A DNA stretch of 64,000 bases, from NCBI GenBank assembly GCA_012932295.1, contig JAAONU010000016.1:36239241-36303240 (forward strand), in the 5' to 3' direction. Source of the DNA: Cyclina sinensis. Lineage: Eukaryota; Mollusca; Bivalvia; Venerida; Veneridae. Under the pieces are notes generated by a model. That model was given only the letters and a program-made list of their open reading frames with translations, did not search any database and was not told the origin of the DNA. Positions 35,011 through 47,270 of the stretch are shown here, in pieces (within the stretch, counting starts at the first letter, position 1; every line of letters starts with the position of its first letter). The position numbers were made by a program, and so were the translations under genes.

Positions 35011-36466
35011 CAAAGACAAAAGAAATAAAGTTCTATTCACCATTTTATTCTAGACTAACGCTATGAGGCTATCTGAAGTATACACTTTACACTCAAGCCT
35101 ACTGCTATTTTCAGGAATAACATAACATAAACAAATAAACACCTAATTTACAGCCTTCAACTTTTAAATAAATAATATCATGGACACTTCAATACACAAT
35201 TACAATACGTAACGCAAACTTAAACTTGACCGTCTTACTTCTGGTCTACTGTTCTACATTTAAACTTGTTGGGGAAAACCAGTCTTTTTGTTTACATTGT
35301 TGCTGACAACAGCCTGCTCGTGATGAGTCGCTGATTATAGAATAAGGATTAACCTGAATTTCACTCGGCACGTTATTCATACTTTTTGGTAAAACCCGTT
35401 GTTGTTTGTGAGATACACTTTTACAATTATGTCTCCAATATGGCATAGCAGAATGTGAGCGTTTTTGTGAACGTGACAAATTATGATTTTATGTGAGGGA
35501 ACATTTTTTTGTATTCGCAGTGTTATATCAAAGTCGGTGGATTTAACAATAGTTTTATCATAATTTTAATTATGGACTCGCTTTGGTTTGGCAGTACTTG
35601 AAGTTTTGAGTCTAGATGTACGAATTTCATCTCGGCTTTAGAATATTTCTGTAATTGTGAAGATTGTGGTCGCTGCGAGATTTCTGACAATGACTGAAAG
35701 GGTACACCGTAGACGTTGTCGTTTGACCTCATAAAGGCTCCAATAAGATAAGATTTTGTTGTATTATTCCCTGCGTGGGAACATTTGCCAGGGAGTTCAA
35801 ACAATCTGAAGTGATTAATAAGCCCTGTTGGCACATACTATTACTAGAGCCAGAGTCCTTGTGCGTCAATATGAACACATTGTTGTGTTATTTGTGTACA
35901 TATATTTTATAACATACGGTTTGAGTACAATACAAGACGAGTTTGCTACATTGATCTTTGCAAAAAAGGAGCTATGTTTGGAACCAAACTGGGCCGTAAC
36001 GATAAATTTTGGTGTAGCAAAGTGTTTGTGTCCATAATTCGAGACATGTTACCATTGCAGAATTAAACTGAACGTCTCCTTTCATGTACGATTCATAGCC
36101 TGAACATTGTTTATACTTTGGACTAAAACTGGTACACTAACCGGACCAATATTAGGTAAGTCGGTATGAACATTGTCATTTCCGTTAGCGTGTGACACAA
36201 TACATTGGGTACCTTGAGGGTTTCATGGGACAATCAAAGATTTGAACGTATCATTTCTTTTGAACTTTTTATGAGGATTTATTTGATATTTCCTTCGCTC
36301 AATACGCTCTGTTTGTTTCAGCCGATTTAATGATGATGTGATTCATATAAAAGAAACAGCTTATATCTACAGGTTTTTTTATTAACACGCGATTTACACA
36401 AAAGAAGAAGAAAAAACGGATAATGTATGTTAAATTTTCATTTCATTAACAACATATAGCTTCTTC

Positions 36467-36497
36467 CACTTTTAGCATATGCATTATGCTAAAAGTG
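36467..36497. other. Perfect 12-bp hairpin
   Basis: CACTTTTAGCAT and ATGCTAAAAGTG with a 7-nt loop. In copy B the same place (47040-47075) keeps only remnants of both arms. Confidence 0.8.
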
Positions 36498-36680
36498 TTA
36501 CAGATTCTCTGAAAATCAATAAATAACGTCAATTAAATAGATGTAAACAAATCGTTATTTGTCTTTATTTAGGGTTTTTCATATCTTAAAGATGTATCTG
36601 TATGCTGTTGCAACATAACGGTTCTGAATTATACAATGTCGTGAAACTGTTAGCAGTTTTATAATGTAAGAAAGTAAGTA

Positions 36681-37139
36681 ATTTTTTTATTATTGTGACC
36701 TGTGCATTACATATTATTATATTAACAATATAGAGATAAGCATATAAAAAGCACCCCGCCCCATGGGCCTTATAAGTCACCAACACATATAAGCAATTAT
36801 ATATATGTAAGTCACATGATACAATTTTGGCATAGTGTTTCAAGGAATATGAATTTCACATCATGGAAAGTAGTGTCAGTTACAACTTTATACATACAAT
36901 TTTACCTACTAGAGAAATCTTGCTGTTTTATTTAATAGTAACGGCATATTGGCTCAAAGGTGACGTTCTACAATGTATCTATAATAATTGTAACGTTATA
37001 TCTAATCGCTTGTAACGAACGGTTCAATACAACATGGATATATTAAATCATTATTAAAATATTAGGACGGTCACATTAAAAACTGTTATGACGTTATTAA
37101 GGAAGTTGTTATTCTATTCAAAAGGCTAACCGTTATTCT
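36681..37139. other. Intergenic, no gene
   Basis: AT-rich; nothing recognised. Confidence 0.45.
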
Positions 37140-37425
37140 ACTGGTACAAGTAAATTACACTTTTCCGTTTAATATAAGCTTTAACAAGGCACTTAGTAAC
37201 TTTTCTTGGATATAATTTTAACAAAGAGGTCATTTTCTCATTAGCCGTTTCTGGTCCGAACATGTCACTATTTAAAATATCCCAAATACTTCTAGTCTTA
37301 TATCTGTATAACTTTCACATGATATTAGGAAATTAGTTTCGTCTTCTACTGTCCCCATTGTACAAAATCGACACAGTCTCTCGTCTGCGTGCTTGCGTCT
37401 ACTTTGGTTTCAAAAGACATATTCT
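37140..37425 (-). pseudogene. LINE 3' fragment with a zinc-binding motif
   Basis: Minus frame from about 37425 reads ADERLCRFCTMGTVEDETNF then LISCESYTDIR, the C-x2-C ... C zinc-binding end of LINE ORF2 proteins (histidine replaced by asparagine). A frame change follows (SDMFGPETANEKMTSLLKLY). It resembles the fragment at 43635-44415 but is not a close copy. Confidence 0.7.
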
Positions 37426-37429
37426 CTAA

Positions 37430-38130
37430 AACTCAGCAAGGATGTTCCTGAAATAAATCTCTATCAAAGTTGTTCAAAGAGTAGAATTTCATCAGGAACT
37501 CAGGTTGCCATATCAATTTAAAGGTAAAACTTTAGTTTGATTGGAATATTTTCTAGAGGTCCTCGGCCAAGATTCTTCAAATTTTATGCCGATGAAGTCA
37601 TTAATTGCCCTGTGCGAGGGTCACTTGATTTTACAAAGACATGTCGGGAGGACCTGAATATATTCTTGTCTGAAAATGTATGCTCTAGAGCTTAGATATT
37701 TCGTATGGTGAATTGTCTAGTAGACCCCTATCATTTTTTTAATTTTTGCCTTGGGGACAAATTGGCCCCTCCCCGGGTTTCCAATATGTGTATTTTTTTT
37801 CTTTAAAAACTCTAAGATTCTGTAAGGAGCTGAATGCTCCTGACCATAGATATTTGGTATGAAGCTTTGTATAGTTGACCTCTATAAAGCTTGTTAATAA
37901 TTTTACAAAGGTCAAAAATAACCCCGCCCGGGGTCACTTGTTACACTGAGTGTGGATAAAACTTTAACAATCAACTTGCATTAAACCATATGCCCTAGAG
38001 CTTTAATTTTTATGTAACACTGTATAGTGGATACATACTTATCTTGTTAAAATGATCTTCCTGGTGTCAAAGTTGGACCTGTCTCTAGATTATTCTTGTA
38101 CAAAATATAAGAACTCTGAAAATCGTCAAT
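37430..38130 (+). repeat. R1 array, degenerate
   Basis: About four units with GAGGGTCACTTGATTTTACA, ATTCTTGTCTGAAAATGTAT, TAGAGCTTAGATATTTCGTA and TTGTCTAGTAGACCCCTATC blocks, as at 4290-5760. Confidence 0.75.
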
Positions 38131-38483
38131 TCAACACGTGTTATTTTTGCACCTGATGTTTGCCCGACAGCAGACTAACGGTCAAGGTACATAGTTTCAT
38201 AGTTGTGAAATTAATGTTGAAGTCAATAAGCAGCTGCAGGCAATTATCAACTGGATCAATTTAACTGGGTCGACCCGGCAACGAAAGTTCATTCCTATTG
38301 ATAGCAACCGAAACATTTAAAAAGTTTATTTATGTATAAGTTTTTATAAGCTAACAATAAAAAAATGAAAAAGAAAAATATAAAAAAATAAATTAAAAAA
38401 TCTTCATAATCGGTTCTCGTTTGCAGACGTAGCCTACGTCTATATTACACTGCATTATATGCCATATTATATATATAGAGGAT

Positions 38484-38640
38484 ATTTGTTTGTTTTTGTG
38501 GAAGATGAGAATTTATTTCATCGAGTGAACACCATATGTGATATTTTCACGAGTGGCGCAGCCACGATTGAAAATATAAACATATGGTGTTCACGAGATG
38601 AAATAAATTCCCATCTTCCACTAAAAAACAAACAAATTTT
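38484..38640. mobile_element. Fold-back element, about 75-bp arms
   Basis: Arms 38484-38559 and 38561-38640 pair almost throughout, from TTTGTTTGTTTTTGTGGAAG inward to TGAACACCATATG and TATTTTCAC, meeting at GTGGCGCAGCCAC. Minus and plus frames across it are mirror images. Probably a palindromic MITE or a snap-back terminus. Confidence 0.85.
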
Positions 38641-39975
38641 CTTTTTATTTTATGCCAACACGTCAAAAATGGGTATTTTATAACATTTTTACTCAGGGCC
38701 TTCAATAAATTCCCCATGGTGAGCCCCAAATCAGTTAATGCGTACTTTGGTTACTCCGCACAAAAAAAAATGCAGACAATCATGACAATCTCCAATACAT
38801 ATGATAACTTTACTTCTGCTGAAATAAACTGAATACACTTTCATCAAATAAGATTTATTTTTCTCTACACAGTTTATCAATATTGATTGCATTTTAGCCA
38901 TACATACTTTAATTATAAAAGCGGATTAATACCGAGAAATATTCAATCAATTGAATTGAAAGTCGGCCATATTGGATATTGTCCATGTGAGTTATGTAAA
39001 CAAATCAGACATTTTAAATAATTTATGGCGAATTTCATCATTGTTCACAACTAGTTAGGCTCAGGAATTCAATATTATAACTGGATTTAACAAGGTAAAT
39101 AAATTTCACTCGCTGTCACTGTCTGAAATACAGCGGATTCTCTTGTATTTACGTGGTGGGGAAAAGTAGTTCCGACACAAACAGTGTATTATCAAAATGG
39201 TAATTTCACTGATTCAAAACAGTGGATTATCACTTTTATCTCACTGATATTTCCCTATATTTCATTGGTAGGCATAAAATAAATAAAGTTTATTAAAGTC
39301 TCATCAATGTATACAGTATAACAATGTCATATATCAAAGTAAAATTTAGTACATTGCCGATCTTAAAAGATCTATAGGAGACTATACATAAATAAAACAG
39401 TTGACATATACATGTATTTAATTTTTACACACTAAAACAAAAACAGCATACCAGTCCTAACCTTTACTATAAAACAAGATTAACCCACAAAGGGAGTATT
39501 TCAGCTTATATATTCAGGGTAGAATGGCCCGGTAGATTACATCTTCTTGCCAATTCACAATATCTTAGAAATTCTATTTCAAAATTAACTTCATCTAAAA
39601 ATTGTTAGATGTACTTACAATTTGATTGTTTTTAAAATGGGAGTTAATACTTGGCTTATTCAGAGGTATATAGCTTAGTTTTATGAAGGGCGAAACTAGT
39701 CAAGATTCCTGAGAGTTTTGGTTTAATATGTGAATTAACTTGTCATACAGTAGCTAAAAACTGCCATAAAAATTAAAATAGACTAAGGCACTGAAAATTG
39801 TACATAATGGTGCTATTGTGCTTATTATAAAATGGTTTTAAATAAATATTTTACCACCTTTGATCAGATCAATGATGTACTGGTTAGCACTGTTATCCTG
39901 CTTATCATAAAACAGAGAGATACACAGATTAAAAGTTCAATAATTATGTTCTATTACAATGTATATACAATAATA
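38641..39975. other. Intergenic, no gene
   Basis: AT-rich, no coding signal. GGCATAAAATAAA occurs again near 39270, hinting that the fold-back repeat family extends to that point. Confidence 0.4.
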
Positions 39976-40187
39976 GCAATTACAATTACAATTACATGTT
40001 ATTTATAAAGCGCAAAAATTATCGATATATTCTATTGCGCTGTACAAAAAAAGTAATACCTACATACACATCATAAATAAGACATTTATAAAGATATCCA
40101 CAAACACATAGGCAACATAGGAAAAATAGTGATCAAAAGAGTATGATTCTAGCACATGGGATTTTTACCACAATTGTTTAAGTCAAT

Positions 40188-42563
40188 TTATGCACTCTTC
40201 ATTTCCAGACAATGTTCATCATTATAAAACTTTTGGAACAAATGTGTTTTAAGTTTTGATTTGAATAACACTTCAGAGTGGATGTTTTTTAGAGTGGAAG
40301 GGAGCTCATTCCACCACTTTGGACCAACAACTGCAAGGGAACGGTCTGCGAGTTTCGTCCGCCTTTTCGGAATGATAAAGTTCGTATCATTCTGTGAGCG
40401 TAGTCTGTAGCAGCATTGGTGAATCTGGAACATTTGCCTAATGTGGTTCGGAGCTGTTCCCTCTATGACACGAAATACCATCACAAGGACTTTAAACATG
40501 ACCCTAGCCTTCACTGGGAGCCAGTGAAGCTTTTTCAGGAGTTCTGTACTCGACACATCATGGGACACATTAAAGACAACTCTCGCAGCGTGGTTTTGGA
40601 CCCTCTGAAGTTTGTTAATTTGATATGCCGGAATGTCACTATAAAGACTATTACAAAAATCTAAATGGGAGTGGACCAAACCATGTACCAACGTTTCAGT
40701 AGACTTCTGTGAGAGATGCTTGCGGATTCCGCGAAGATTACGTAGTTGAACATTGGCTATTTGGCACTTTTTCTGAATGTGATTATCAAAGTTTAGCGTA
40801 TTTGTCATAGTCACACCAAGATCTCTAACGTGATCAACGCATTTGACTTCAACGCTGCCAACATTTATGCAATCAATATTTAATTTATCTAGCTGTTGCT
40901 TTGTTCCATATATAATAATCTCGGTTTTTGATTCATTCATTTTTAGTTTGTATGTATTCATCCATGTAATAACATCTTTCAGACAACTGTCTAACTGTGC
41001 AAGCACCTCAGACACATTGGATTGATTGCCTGCGAGCAAACTAAAGGCAATCTTATGGTCATCTGCGTACCCATAGAGGTCTGCCGGATACATCTGAACT
41101 ACCGTTTTTAAGGCCGAAATATAAAGCGTAAAGATCACGGGTCCGGCACAAGAGCCCTGAGGCACACCGAATCTCAGAGGCTCACTTTTAGATGTTGATT
41201 GTTCTACTTTTACAGAAATTGATCGGTCGGTCAAATAGGATTTTACCCAGTTTAATGGAAGATTACGAATACCAAAATCATGTTCTAGAAGATGTAGTAA
41301 TATGGGAATATCGATGGTATCGAATGCCGCGCTCAAGTCAACTATGACCACTATGGTTACTTTGTTATTGTCAATGTTTTCCAACAAGTCATGATACATC
41401 TTAACCATTGCTGTTTCAACTCCGTGATATTTCCTGTATGCACTTTGATAGTCTGGCAACAGAGAGTTATTTTCAACATGGCTCTTGATTTGGTTTAGGG
41501 CAGCTTTCTCTAAAATCTTCGAAAGGAATGAAAGATTCGACACAGGCCGGTAATTCTTGAGTTCAAGCGGGAGACCTTTCTTCTTCAGGAGAGGTTTGAT
41601 GACAGCAGTCTTCCATTCAACGGGAAAGACACCAGATATCAATGACTTATTCACAATTTCAGTAACAATTGGAGAAAATTGCACAAAGTATTCCTTTAAC
41701 TTTATGGTTGGGAACACGTCGAGGTCACATGTTGAAGATTTGGATGCAAAGACAAGTTTCTTAATGTCCGACTCTGAAAGCGGTTTGAACTCTGTGAATG
41801 GAACGACGGGTGAATCATGATCAGAAAATGAAGAATTCACAGCCAGACTGTGTGGAACATTGTCCAGCTCGTTCCTAAGCTTGACAATTTTATCAGTGAA
41901 AAATTTCAAAAAGTCATTAGCCAACGACACATCACACGTGTGAAATGGAAGTGGGTTGTCCCTCGACCTCCCAAGTAGGTCAGATGTCACAGCGTACAGG
42001 CTTTTAATATTTCCCTCTGCCTGTCCAACCTTTGTCTCATAGTAGTTATCCTTTGCTCGAGATAGTTCAAAGCTGTACATATTTCGTACGCCATTGTAAA
42101 TTTTCTTAGTTAACTCAGATTTATTTGTCATAAAGATCTTTTCGATAGATCGTTTATAGTTTTTCAGCTGTTTGAGGTAGCCCGAGTACCAAGGAACCGT
42201 CGGTCGACAAAGAATATTCCTTTCTTTAAGAGGGGCATGCTTCTCAACAATTTCTAATGTTGCATTGGTAAATTTAGAAACAAGATCATTGACATTAGAT
42301 GTGTTTGTTGAAATGCAATTCAATCCAGCAATGTCAGTTTTCAAAGCATTATAGGATACAGATTTCCAGTTTCGAGAAGTAATCACTCTACGAACCAAAG
42401 GAGGGCGCTTCTTTTCAATATAACACGTAACAAAGCAGTGGTCCGAGATGTAATAATCAGGAACCGGGTCTGTGATAAGTAACTGCTTATCATCTTTTTT
42501 TGTGATAATCAGGTCAAGGGTATGCCCACTAGTATGGGTAGGAGATTGTACATGTTGAATCAA
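40188..42563 (-). CDS. LINE ORF2, reverse transcriptase part (791 codons open)
   Basis: It copies element RNA into DNA at a nicked target site. The first 40 residues are the end of the endonuclease (HTLDLII, then the catalytic SDHCFV). The RT domain is intact: PLLKKKGLPLELKNYRPVSN, YQSAYRKYHGVETAM, IVDLSAAFDTID (first catalytic Asp), FGVPQGSCAGPVIF, and GYADDHKI (YADD active site). A thumb and C-terminal region follow, with LGVTMTNTLNFDNHIQKKC, GLVHSHLDFCNSLYSDIP and LHWLPVKARVMFKVLVMVF. It ends FQKFYNDEHCLEMKSA. The frame is open for its whole length, so decay is recent. The start shown is arbitrary because a frameshift near 42590 separates it from upstream coding sequence. Confidence 0.93.
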   Translation of the reverse strand: MIQHVQSPTHTSGHTLDLIITKKDDKQLLITDPVPDYYISDHCFVTCYIEKKRPPLVRRVITSRNWKSVSYNALKTDIAGLNCISTNTSNVNDLVSKFTNATLEIVEKHAPLKERNILCRPTVPWYSGYLKQLKNYKRSIEKIFMTNKSELTKKIYNGVRNMYSFELSRAKDNYYETKVGQAEGNIKSLYAVTSDLLGRSRDNPLPFHTCDVSLANDFLKFFTDKIVKLRNELDNVPHSLAVNSSFSDHDSPVVPFTEFKPLSESDIKKLVFASKSSTCDLDVFPTIKLKEYFVQFSPIVTEIVNKSLISGVFPVEWKTAVIKPLLKKKGLPLELKNYRPVSNLSFLSKILEKAALNQIKSHVENNSLLPDYQSAYRKYHGVETAMVKMYHDLLENIDNNKVTIVVIVDLSAAFDTIDIPILLHLLEHDFGIRNLPLNWVKSYLTDRSISVKVEQSTSKSEPLRFGVPQGSCAGPVIFTLYISALKTVVQMYPADLYGYADDHKIAFSLLAGNQSNVSEVLAQLDSCLKDVITWMNTYKLKMNESKTEIIIYGTKQQLDKLNIDCINVGSVEVKCVDHVRDLGVTMTNTLNFDNHIQKKCQIANVQLRNLRGIRKHLSQKSTETLVHGLVHSHLDFCNSLYSDIPAYQINKLQRVQNHAARVVFNVSHDVSSTELLKKLHWLPVKARVMFKVLVMVFRVIEGTAPNHIRQMFQIHQCCYRLRSQNDTNFIIPKRRTKLADRSLAVVGPKWWNELPSTLKNIHSEVLFKSKLKTHLFQKFYNDEHCLEMKSA

Positions 42564-43459
42564 CCCAAAAGATTTCAGGCGTTGATGAAATTGTTTAGTC
42601 TTTGTTCTTATCTACGTGTATGTTGAAGTCACCAAGACACACCTGGGACTCCAGTTGTAACACTATTTAAGAATTCAGTAAACTCTGCGATAAAAACCGC
42701 CAAAGACACAGGATGAGCTTCTGAGTATGGAGGTCTATAGATGCCAAATATGTAGACGGTTAAAGTCTTAATACAGACCTTCGACTGAGCACATTCAAAT
42801 GATCTAAAAGCTGCAACTGGACATCTTTATACCCTAAGATTGTTCCTATAAAGCAGGGCAAGTCCTCCGCCTTTGCGGTCAAGCCGCGGGACATCATCAA
42901 AGCAGTAACTGTCCTGAGACAGTTCTCCCCTTACAGCATCATCACCATCAGCCTGTAGCCAGGTTTCAGTGATTAAGCACAGGTCAATGTTCTCCTCATA
43001 TATGTGATGTAGAAGATCAGCCGTCTTTCCTCGAACAGACCTTGCGTTAATAGTTGATAACCGTATATGATTTTTCCGTTTTTCAGCTAATAAAAACGTA
43101 TGGTCAAGCTTAATCTGTATCAAGTTAAGAATATGAACTCCAGCATTCGATTTCACCCTGGGGCGACCACTTCGTTTTCCCCTGTATCTCAAGAGATTAT
43201 AAGTTTTTAACAATGATAAAACTTCTTTACTAGGTATGGATGATTGTCTGGGTGCAGATGATCTAAAATCCAATAATTGCCCTCTATTGTAACGTTTGAC
43301 AATACACTGATTAGCTATAATCCCAGGTAGAATTCTGCTCACCAATATTGATGAATTGTAATGTATTGATATATCCCAATAATTTAAATTGCATGAATCT
43401 TCTAGTCTCAAATTCCACACTAATCCAAATGTTATTCCAAATACAAAATACTGCATCAT
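42564..43459 (-). pseudogene. LINE ORF2, endonuclease part, frameshifted
   Basis: 43459-42827 is open and holds STINARSVRGKTADLLHHIY and LCLITETWLQADGDDAV (catalytic Glu in TETW), ending GGGLALLYRNNL. Shifted by one base after 42827 the next part reads VYIFGIYRPPYSEAHP. Shifted again near 42645 it reads LGDFNIHVDKNKD (catalytic Asp and Asn), and again near 42590 to join the RT frame. The first 100 residues of the open part were not recognised and may be the element's own N-terminal extension. Confidence 0.85.
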
Positions 43460-43634
43460 AATGATCTACTATTCATAAATCCATATGCCAAATATCCAAA
43501 CTCTTGAAACACTGGTTTTAGAGAAATAAACAAACAATTGCAGAGCACAAAATTAGCAGCCATCACCAGGCGCTGTTTACCGATAGTAACATTATTTAAA
43601 ACTATTTTTACAGTAAAACTAAAAGAAGAGAACT

Positions 43635-44415
43635 CTAGCTTGTGTCAAAAAAAGCAAGTTTTCTTCTGTTTAAAATATTGTGACAGGTTTTGGCACTAAG
43701 AAAAACTATCTCTGGGTGTGACAAAAAATACCCTACTTTATCATTGTCTGATAGGTTACAAAAATCATTATTTATCTGACTGGCAACCTGCAATAATTCA
43801 TTTCTAATTGTTTCATACAATGGACAATGCAAAGGAACATGTTTTTCATCCTCTACTGTATCTTTGCAATGAAAACAAGTACGTGCTTCAACTGGTAAAC
43901 CATTATATCTTCCTAATTCAATAGCAATTGGAGCAGTACCAGTTCTAAATTTCGCAAAGGCTCCTCTATATGCTCTTTTAAAAATCAGTTTACAGTATGT
44001 TTCAGTCTCATATACATGTTTGAAGGTTTTATAAAGTCTGAGTTTATTTCCACCATTACCACTCCTTGCGGTCTCACAACTTACAGTGTTACTCCATTCT
44101 GTGATATAATCCTCATAAATTCTTGGCAATACATTGGAAAATATATCAGCATTTTGAATTGGTAATTCTGTATTGCTAAAGTGATCTAAATCAAATTTTC
44201 TAAACATATTGCAAACTTTAAAGGGCCAATTTTTACATCTATTACTTGAAAATTCTTTTGCCCAAACAAATACTTTCTTATTAAGTCTATTATTGTCCAT
44301 ATTTGATAGTCTACACCAATTAGCTAACACAGTTTTCCAGCAAGTATATTTAATAGGTATCCAGCCAATATCTCCCAAAACTGCTGCATTTGGAGTATAT
44401 CTCCCTACGTTATAT
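43635..44415 (-). pseudogene. Second LINE, 5'-truncated C-terminal fragment
   Basis: The frame is open to a stop at 43635. From 44415 it reads TPNAAVLGDIGWIPIKYTCW, then NWCRLSNMDNNRLNKKVFVW, and ends with the zinc-binding part FRTGTAPIAIELGRYNGLPV, ARTCFHCKDTVEDEKHVPLH and CPLYETIRNELLQ. This is the region after RT in another LINE family. RT is absent. It lies just upstream of the CR1-like element on the same strand; the two belong to different families by sequence. Confidence 0.85.
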
Positions 44416-44689
44416 TAACTAATGAAAAAGTACAATTGTGTGTCGTCTTCTTCAGTTTGCACATGTTTTTGTTTTCATACCTATTGCTTATTTCGCAATT
44501 GTCTAATAATGCACGAAGTAATGTTAAAAGCCCTTCACGTTTGTAAACCAATGATTGTTAAAAGATAAATAGTAAAGATCAATTAACGCGACTCGGTCAT
44601 TTTATCTTTCACCACAAAACTCATTCATATAATGCACTTATATATTTATATATTTAAATTACAAAGATTTCATTCTTTGTCTTGTAAAC
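44416..44689. other. Intergenic, no gene
   Basis: Nothing recognised. Confidence 0.4.
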
Positions 44690-47270
44690 AGTTCACTTTA
44701 TTGACTGTTATCGTTGTGATATATAGGTGTAGGTAAAGTGATGTTAGGGTGTTCGGATTCATTCATGTGCAGTTAAATAGGTAAAAACGTCATCAACTTA
44801 TGCATCGATGTCGATACCTTAAGCGGTTACAAATATAAAAAGTAGAAATAATATTTCACGTTGTTCTTAAATCAAGACGAAAATTACAAAAATATTTTTA
44901 TCTGAAAAATGTCTGTTTTCATTCCTCGTGAATATATTCTTATATTGTGTAACAATCCGTAAAACCGTTATCAGAAAGTGTTAACAAGTAAATGTACAGG
45001 GTTTTTATCTTTTACGATCTTTCTGAAAGATATGTTTCTTCTTAGATATAATGTATGTCAGTAAGTTTGAAGTAATGTTTGAAAACCTGGACTTTGTAAT
45101 AATAAATATCACTAAACAAGGAAAATATTTCAGTAGTTGTGAGATTATTGTATTGTAACATAATGAACAAGTAATTATAGGAAACTGCTAAAAGCTGATG
45201 GCACTATCCATTCAGTAAATAAAGAACAAAAGGATAGTGTGGGCCTTAAAACTATTCAATTGACATCGGTTCTGCATTGAAGTTATGTTCTTTTAAATAT
45301 GATGTTTTGTTAGAACAACTGTATTTGATCTGATATAAAAAAGTTAAGAAAACATTAAGTTTTACAAGTTTTTGGTTTTCCTAAGTAAACTTGTGGTCGT
45401 AAGGTCTCAGCGTCTAATATTTTCCGCCTTTCCTTTCGTAGTTATGTAAGTAACGCGATATTACTTTTAATCTATATCCATGCACAAAACCAGTTAGATA
45501 TATTAGAATAAACATATTGATTAATACAAATAATGCTTTGCCAGTTGTAACCTTGCTTTGTGGCCTTAAAATGATAATAGAAACTTTAAGCTCACCGGTC
45601 CACAGAGTGGTCATTATGAACTTTTCAGATCGTTGAATGTTCGGCAGCTGTCGTCCCTCCGTCCGTCTTTTTACGGTCAAGCATCCACAGTACTGCACCT
45701 ATTTTTAATTTAAACTTGATTGCCATAAGACCTCGAACAATTTCCAATATTGGCCAGACCTCAATAGACAGCACTAAATTTATATTTTATGTGCACTGCT
45801 ACAATCCCTTCGTCAGTTTAAATTATGGTTGAATCGAACCATCATTTGAACCTTAATATGGGAAAACCTGCTTTAATTTACTTTGTTCTTATTATGTATT
45901 CTCAATTTTTGATAAGTTTTCAAATCTATACAAAATTTGTTTTGCTACACTTTCTGGATCAATTTCAATTTTAATCTGTATCAAGCAAAACTGTGAGCCA
46001 CGGCATGCAAATATCTCCCTGATTTTTCCTTGTTTACACTCTGTTAGTCATAATCATTGATCATTTATAAAAAAAAAGTAATAACTAATTTGCATTCCTA
46101 CAACCTTTTTTTCAAGTTCAAATACTGGCTGAATAGCATTAAAACCTTAGCCGTGACGTGAGAAAATCTGTATGATATTTAGCTGCGTATGTTTGCTCGC
46201 CCAAGTTAAAATTCTTGTTATCTTACTTCTGCAGTTTTGTTCAGTCATAACAGAACTTCTGCATAATTTATCTTGCCACAAAACCTTAGATGATTTCGTT
46301 TATGGGCTTAATTTTATAAGTACTTCCTGAATCGTGGCCCTGACGTATCAATAGAATTGCAATATTAACCATATTTTTTATACTTACAACTTCATTTCTT
46401 TTCAAATTTTAAACATGTTTACCGATAATGTATTTGGATTAATTGAATTAGTTCTTATAGGGCCTTGATCCTTACTTAACAAAACCTGCAGTGTTTAGCT
46501 ATGTTAAAACTCTAATATTTTCATTTTTCACTTATCTTATCAATGTAGATGAAACCTTGCGGGGGATGTTCATTGCGTAAAGCTCAAGTAAAATTGTTTA
46601 AAGAGTTCTATTCTCTCCTGACCTATGGATACTATGTTAATAAAGAATTCAGTCATTTCATTTATCTCTTATGTGTATCTAATTCATTGTGATTTAACTT
46701 CTCAGGATTGTTGCCAGTTGTAATTGCCAGTGGTAGAACTGATAACAAAAGACAAAGAATTAACAAGTTTATGATGTATTTTGTTATAGACGTGATTCTT
46801 TTAAAAAACAACAACAGTCAGATACAATTGTACTTAGTATAAAAAATATATAAAACTAAAACAAACAACAAACAAACAAAAACAACTACAGATATTTACG
46901 GTTTTTTTTAGTACTGATGTGATTCATATACAAGAAACAGCTAATATCTACATATTTTAATTAAGACGTGTTCATATAAAAGTAGACAGAAACAGAAAAT
47001 GCAAGTAAGGTTTCAGTTTATGTGCACATACAGAAAACAACTTTTAGCTTATTTATTAAACTTTAGTGCAACAATTTACTAAAAAAATAAATATCGACAG
47101 CGTAATAGATGTATAAAATATCAAATTTATCTTTATAATGCAAAACTCTGGAAAGTTGTGCATTCTTTTGAAAATGTATCGGTATGTTCTTATGTGCCAA
47201 TATCACGGTTCTAAATTGTACACTGTCCTAATAGTGTTTGCAGTTTTATTATGTACAAATAAAATCAAAG
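44690..47270. repeat. Copy B of the segmental duplication (pairs with 29110-36680)
   Basis: Shorter copy without the MITE, R2 array and LINE fragment found in copy A. Well-kept blocks include TTTCTGAAAGATATGTTTCT (near 45025), AACCTTAGATGATTTCGTTT (46280) and GATGTGATTCATATACAAGA (46917). No gene was identified in it. Confidence 0.82.

Larger units (their letters stand above)
29110..36680. repeat. Copy A of a diverged segmental duplication (pairs with 44690-47270)
   Basis: Collinear blocks match copy B: 29382-29480 to 44877-44975, 29555-29695 to 45015-45150, 30640-30760 to 45325-45440, 30905-31546 to 45575-46255, 31980-32060 to 46255-46325, and 36330-36670 to 46910-47265. Order and orientation are kept. 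Copy A is longer because of a MITE (31547-31979), an R2 array (32712-33370) and a LINE fragment (34040-35010). No conserved coding frame was found in the shared blocks. Confidence 0.82.
39976..43460 (-). mobile_element. CR1/Jockey-group LINE, nearly full length, inactivated
   Basis: The endonuclease start (43459-42827), endonuclease middle (42827-42565 in shifted frames), reverse transcriptase (42563-40188) and 3' UTR are collinear on the minus strand. The 3' end carries GTACAGCGCAATAG and GCGCTTTATAAATAACATGT and closes with three TTGTAA/ATTACA hexamers (39976-39997), as non-LTR elements of this group end. The 5' boundary is not fixed, and at least three frameshifts disable it. Confidence 0.9.

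Noticed and set aside
40416..41820. Several plus-strand frames
   Set aside because: Antisense shadows of the LINE reverse transcriptase.
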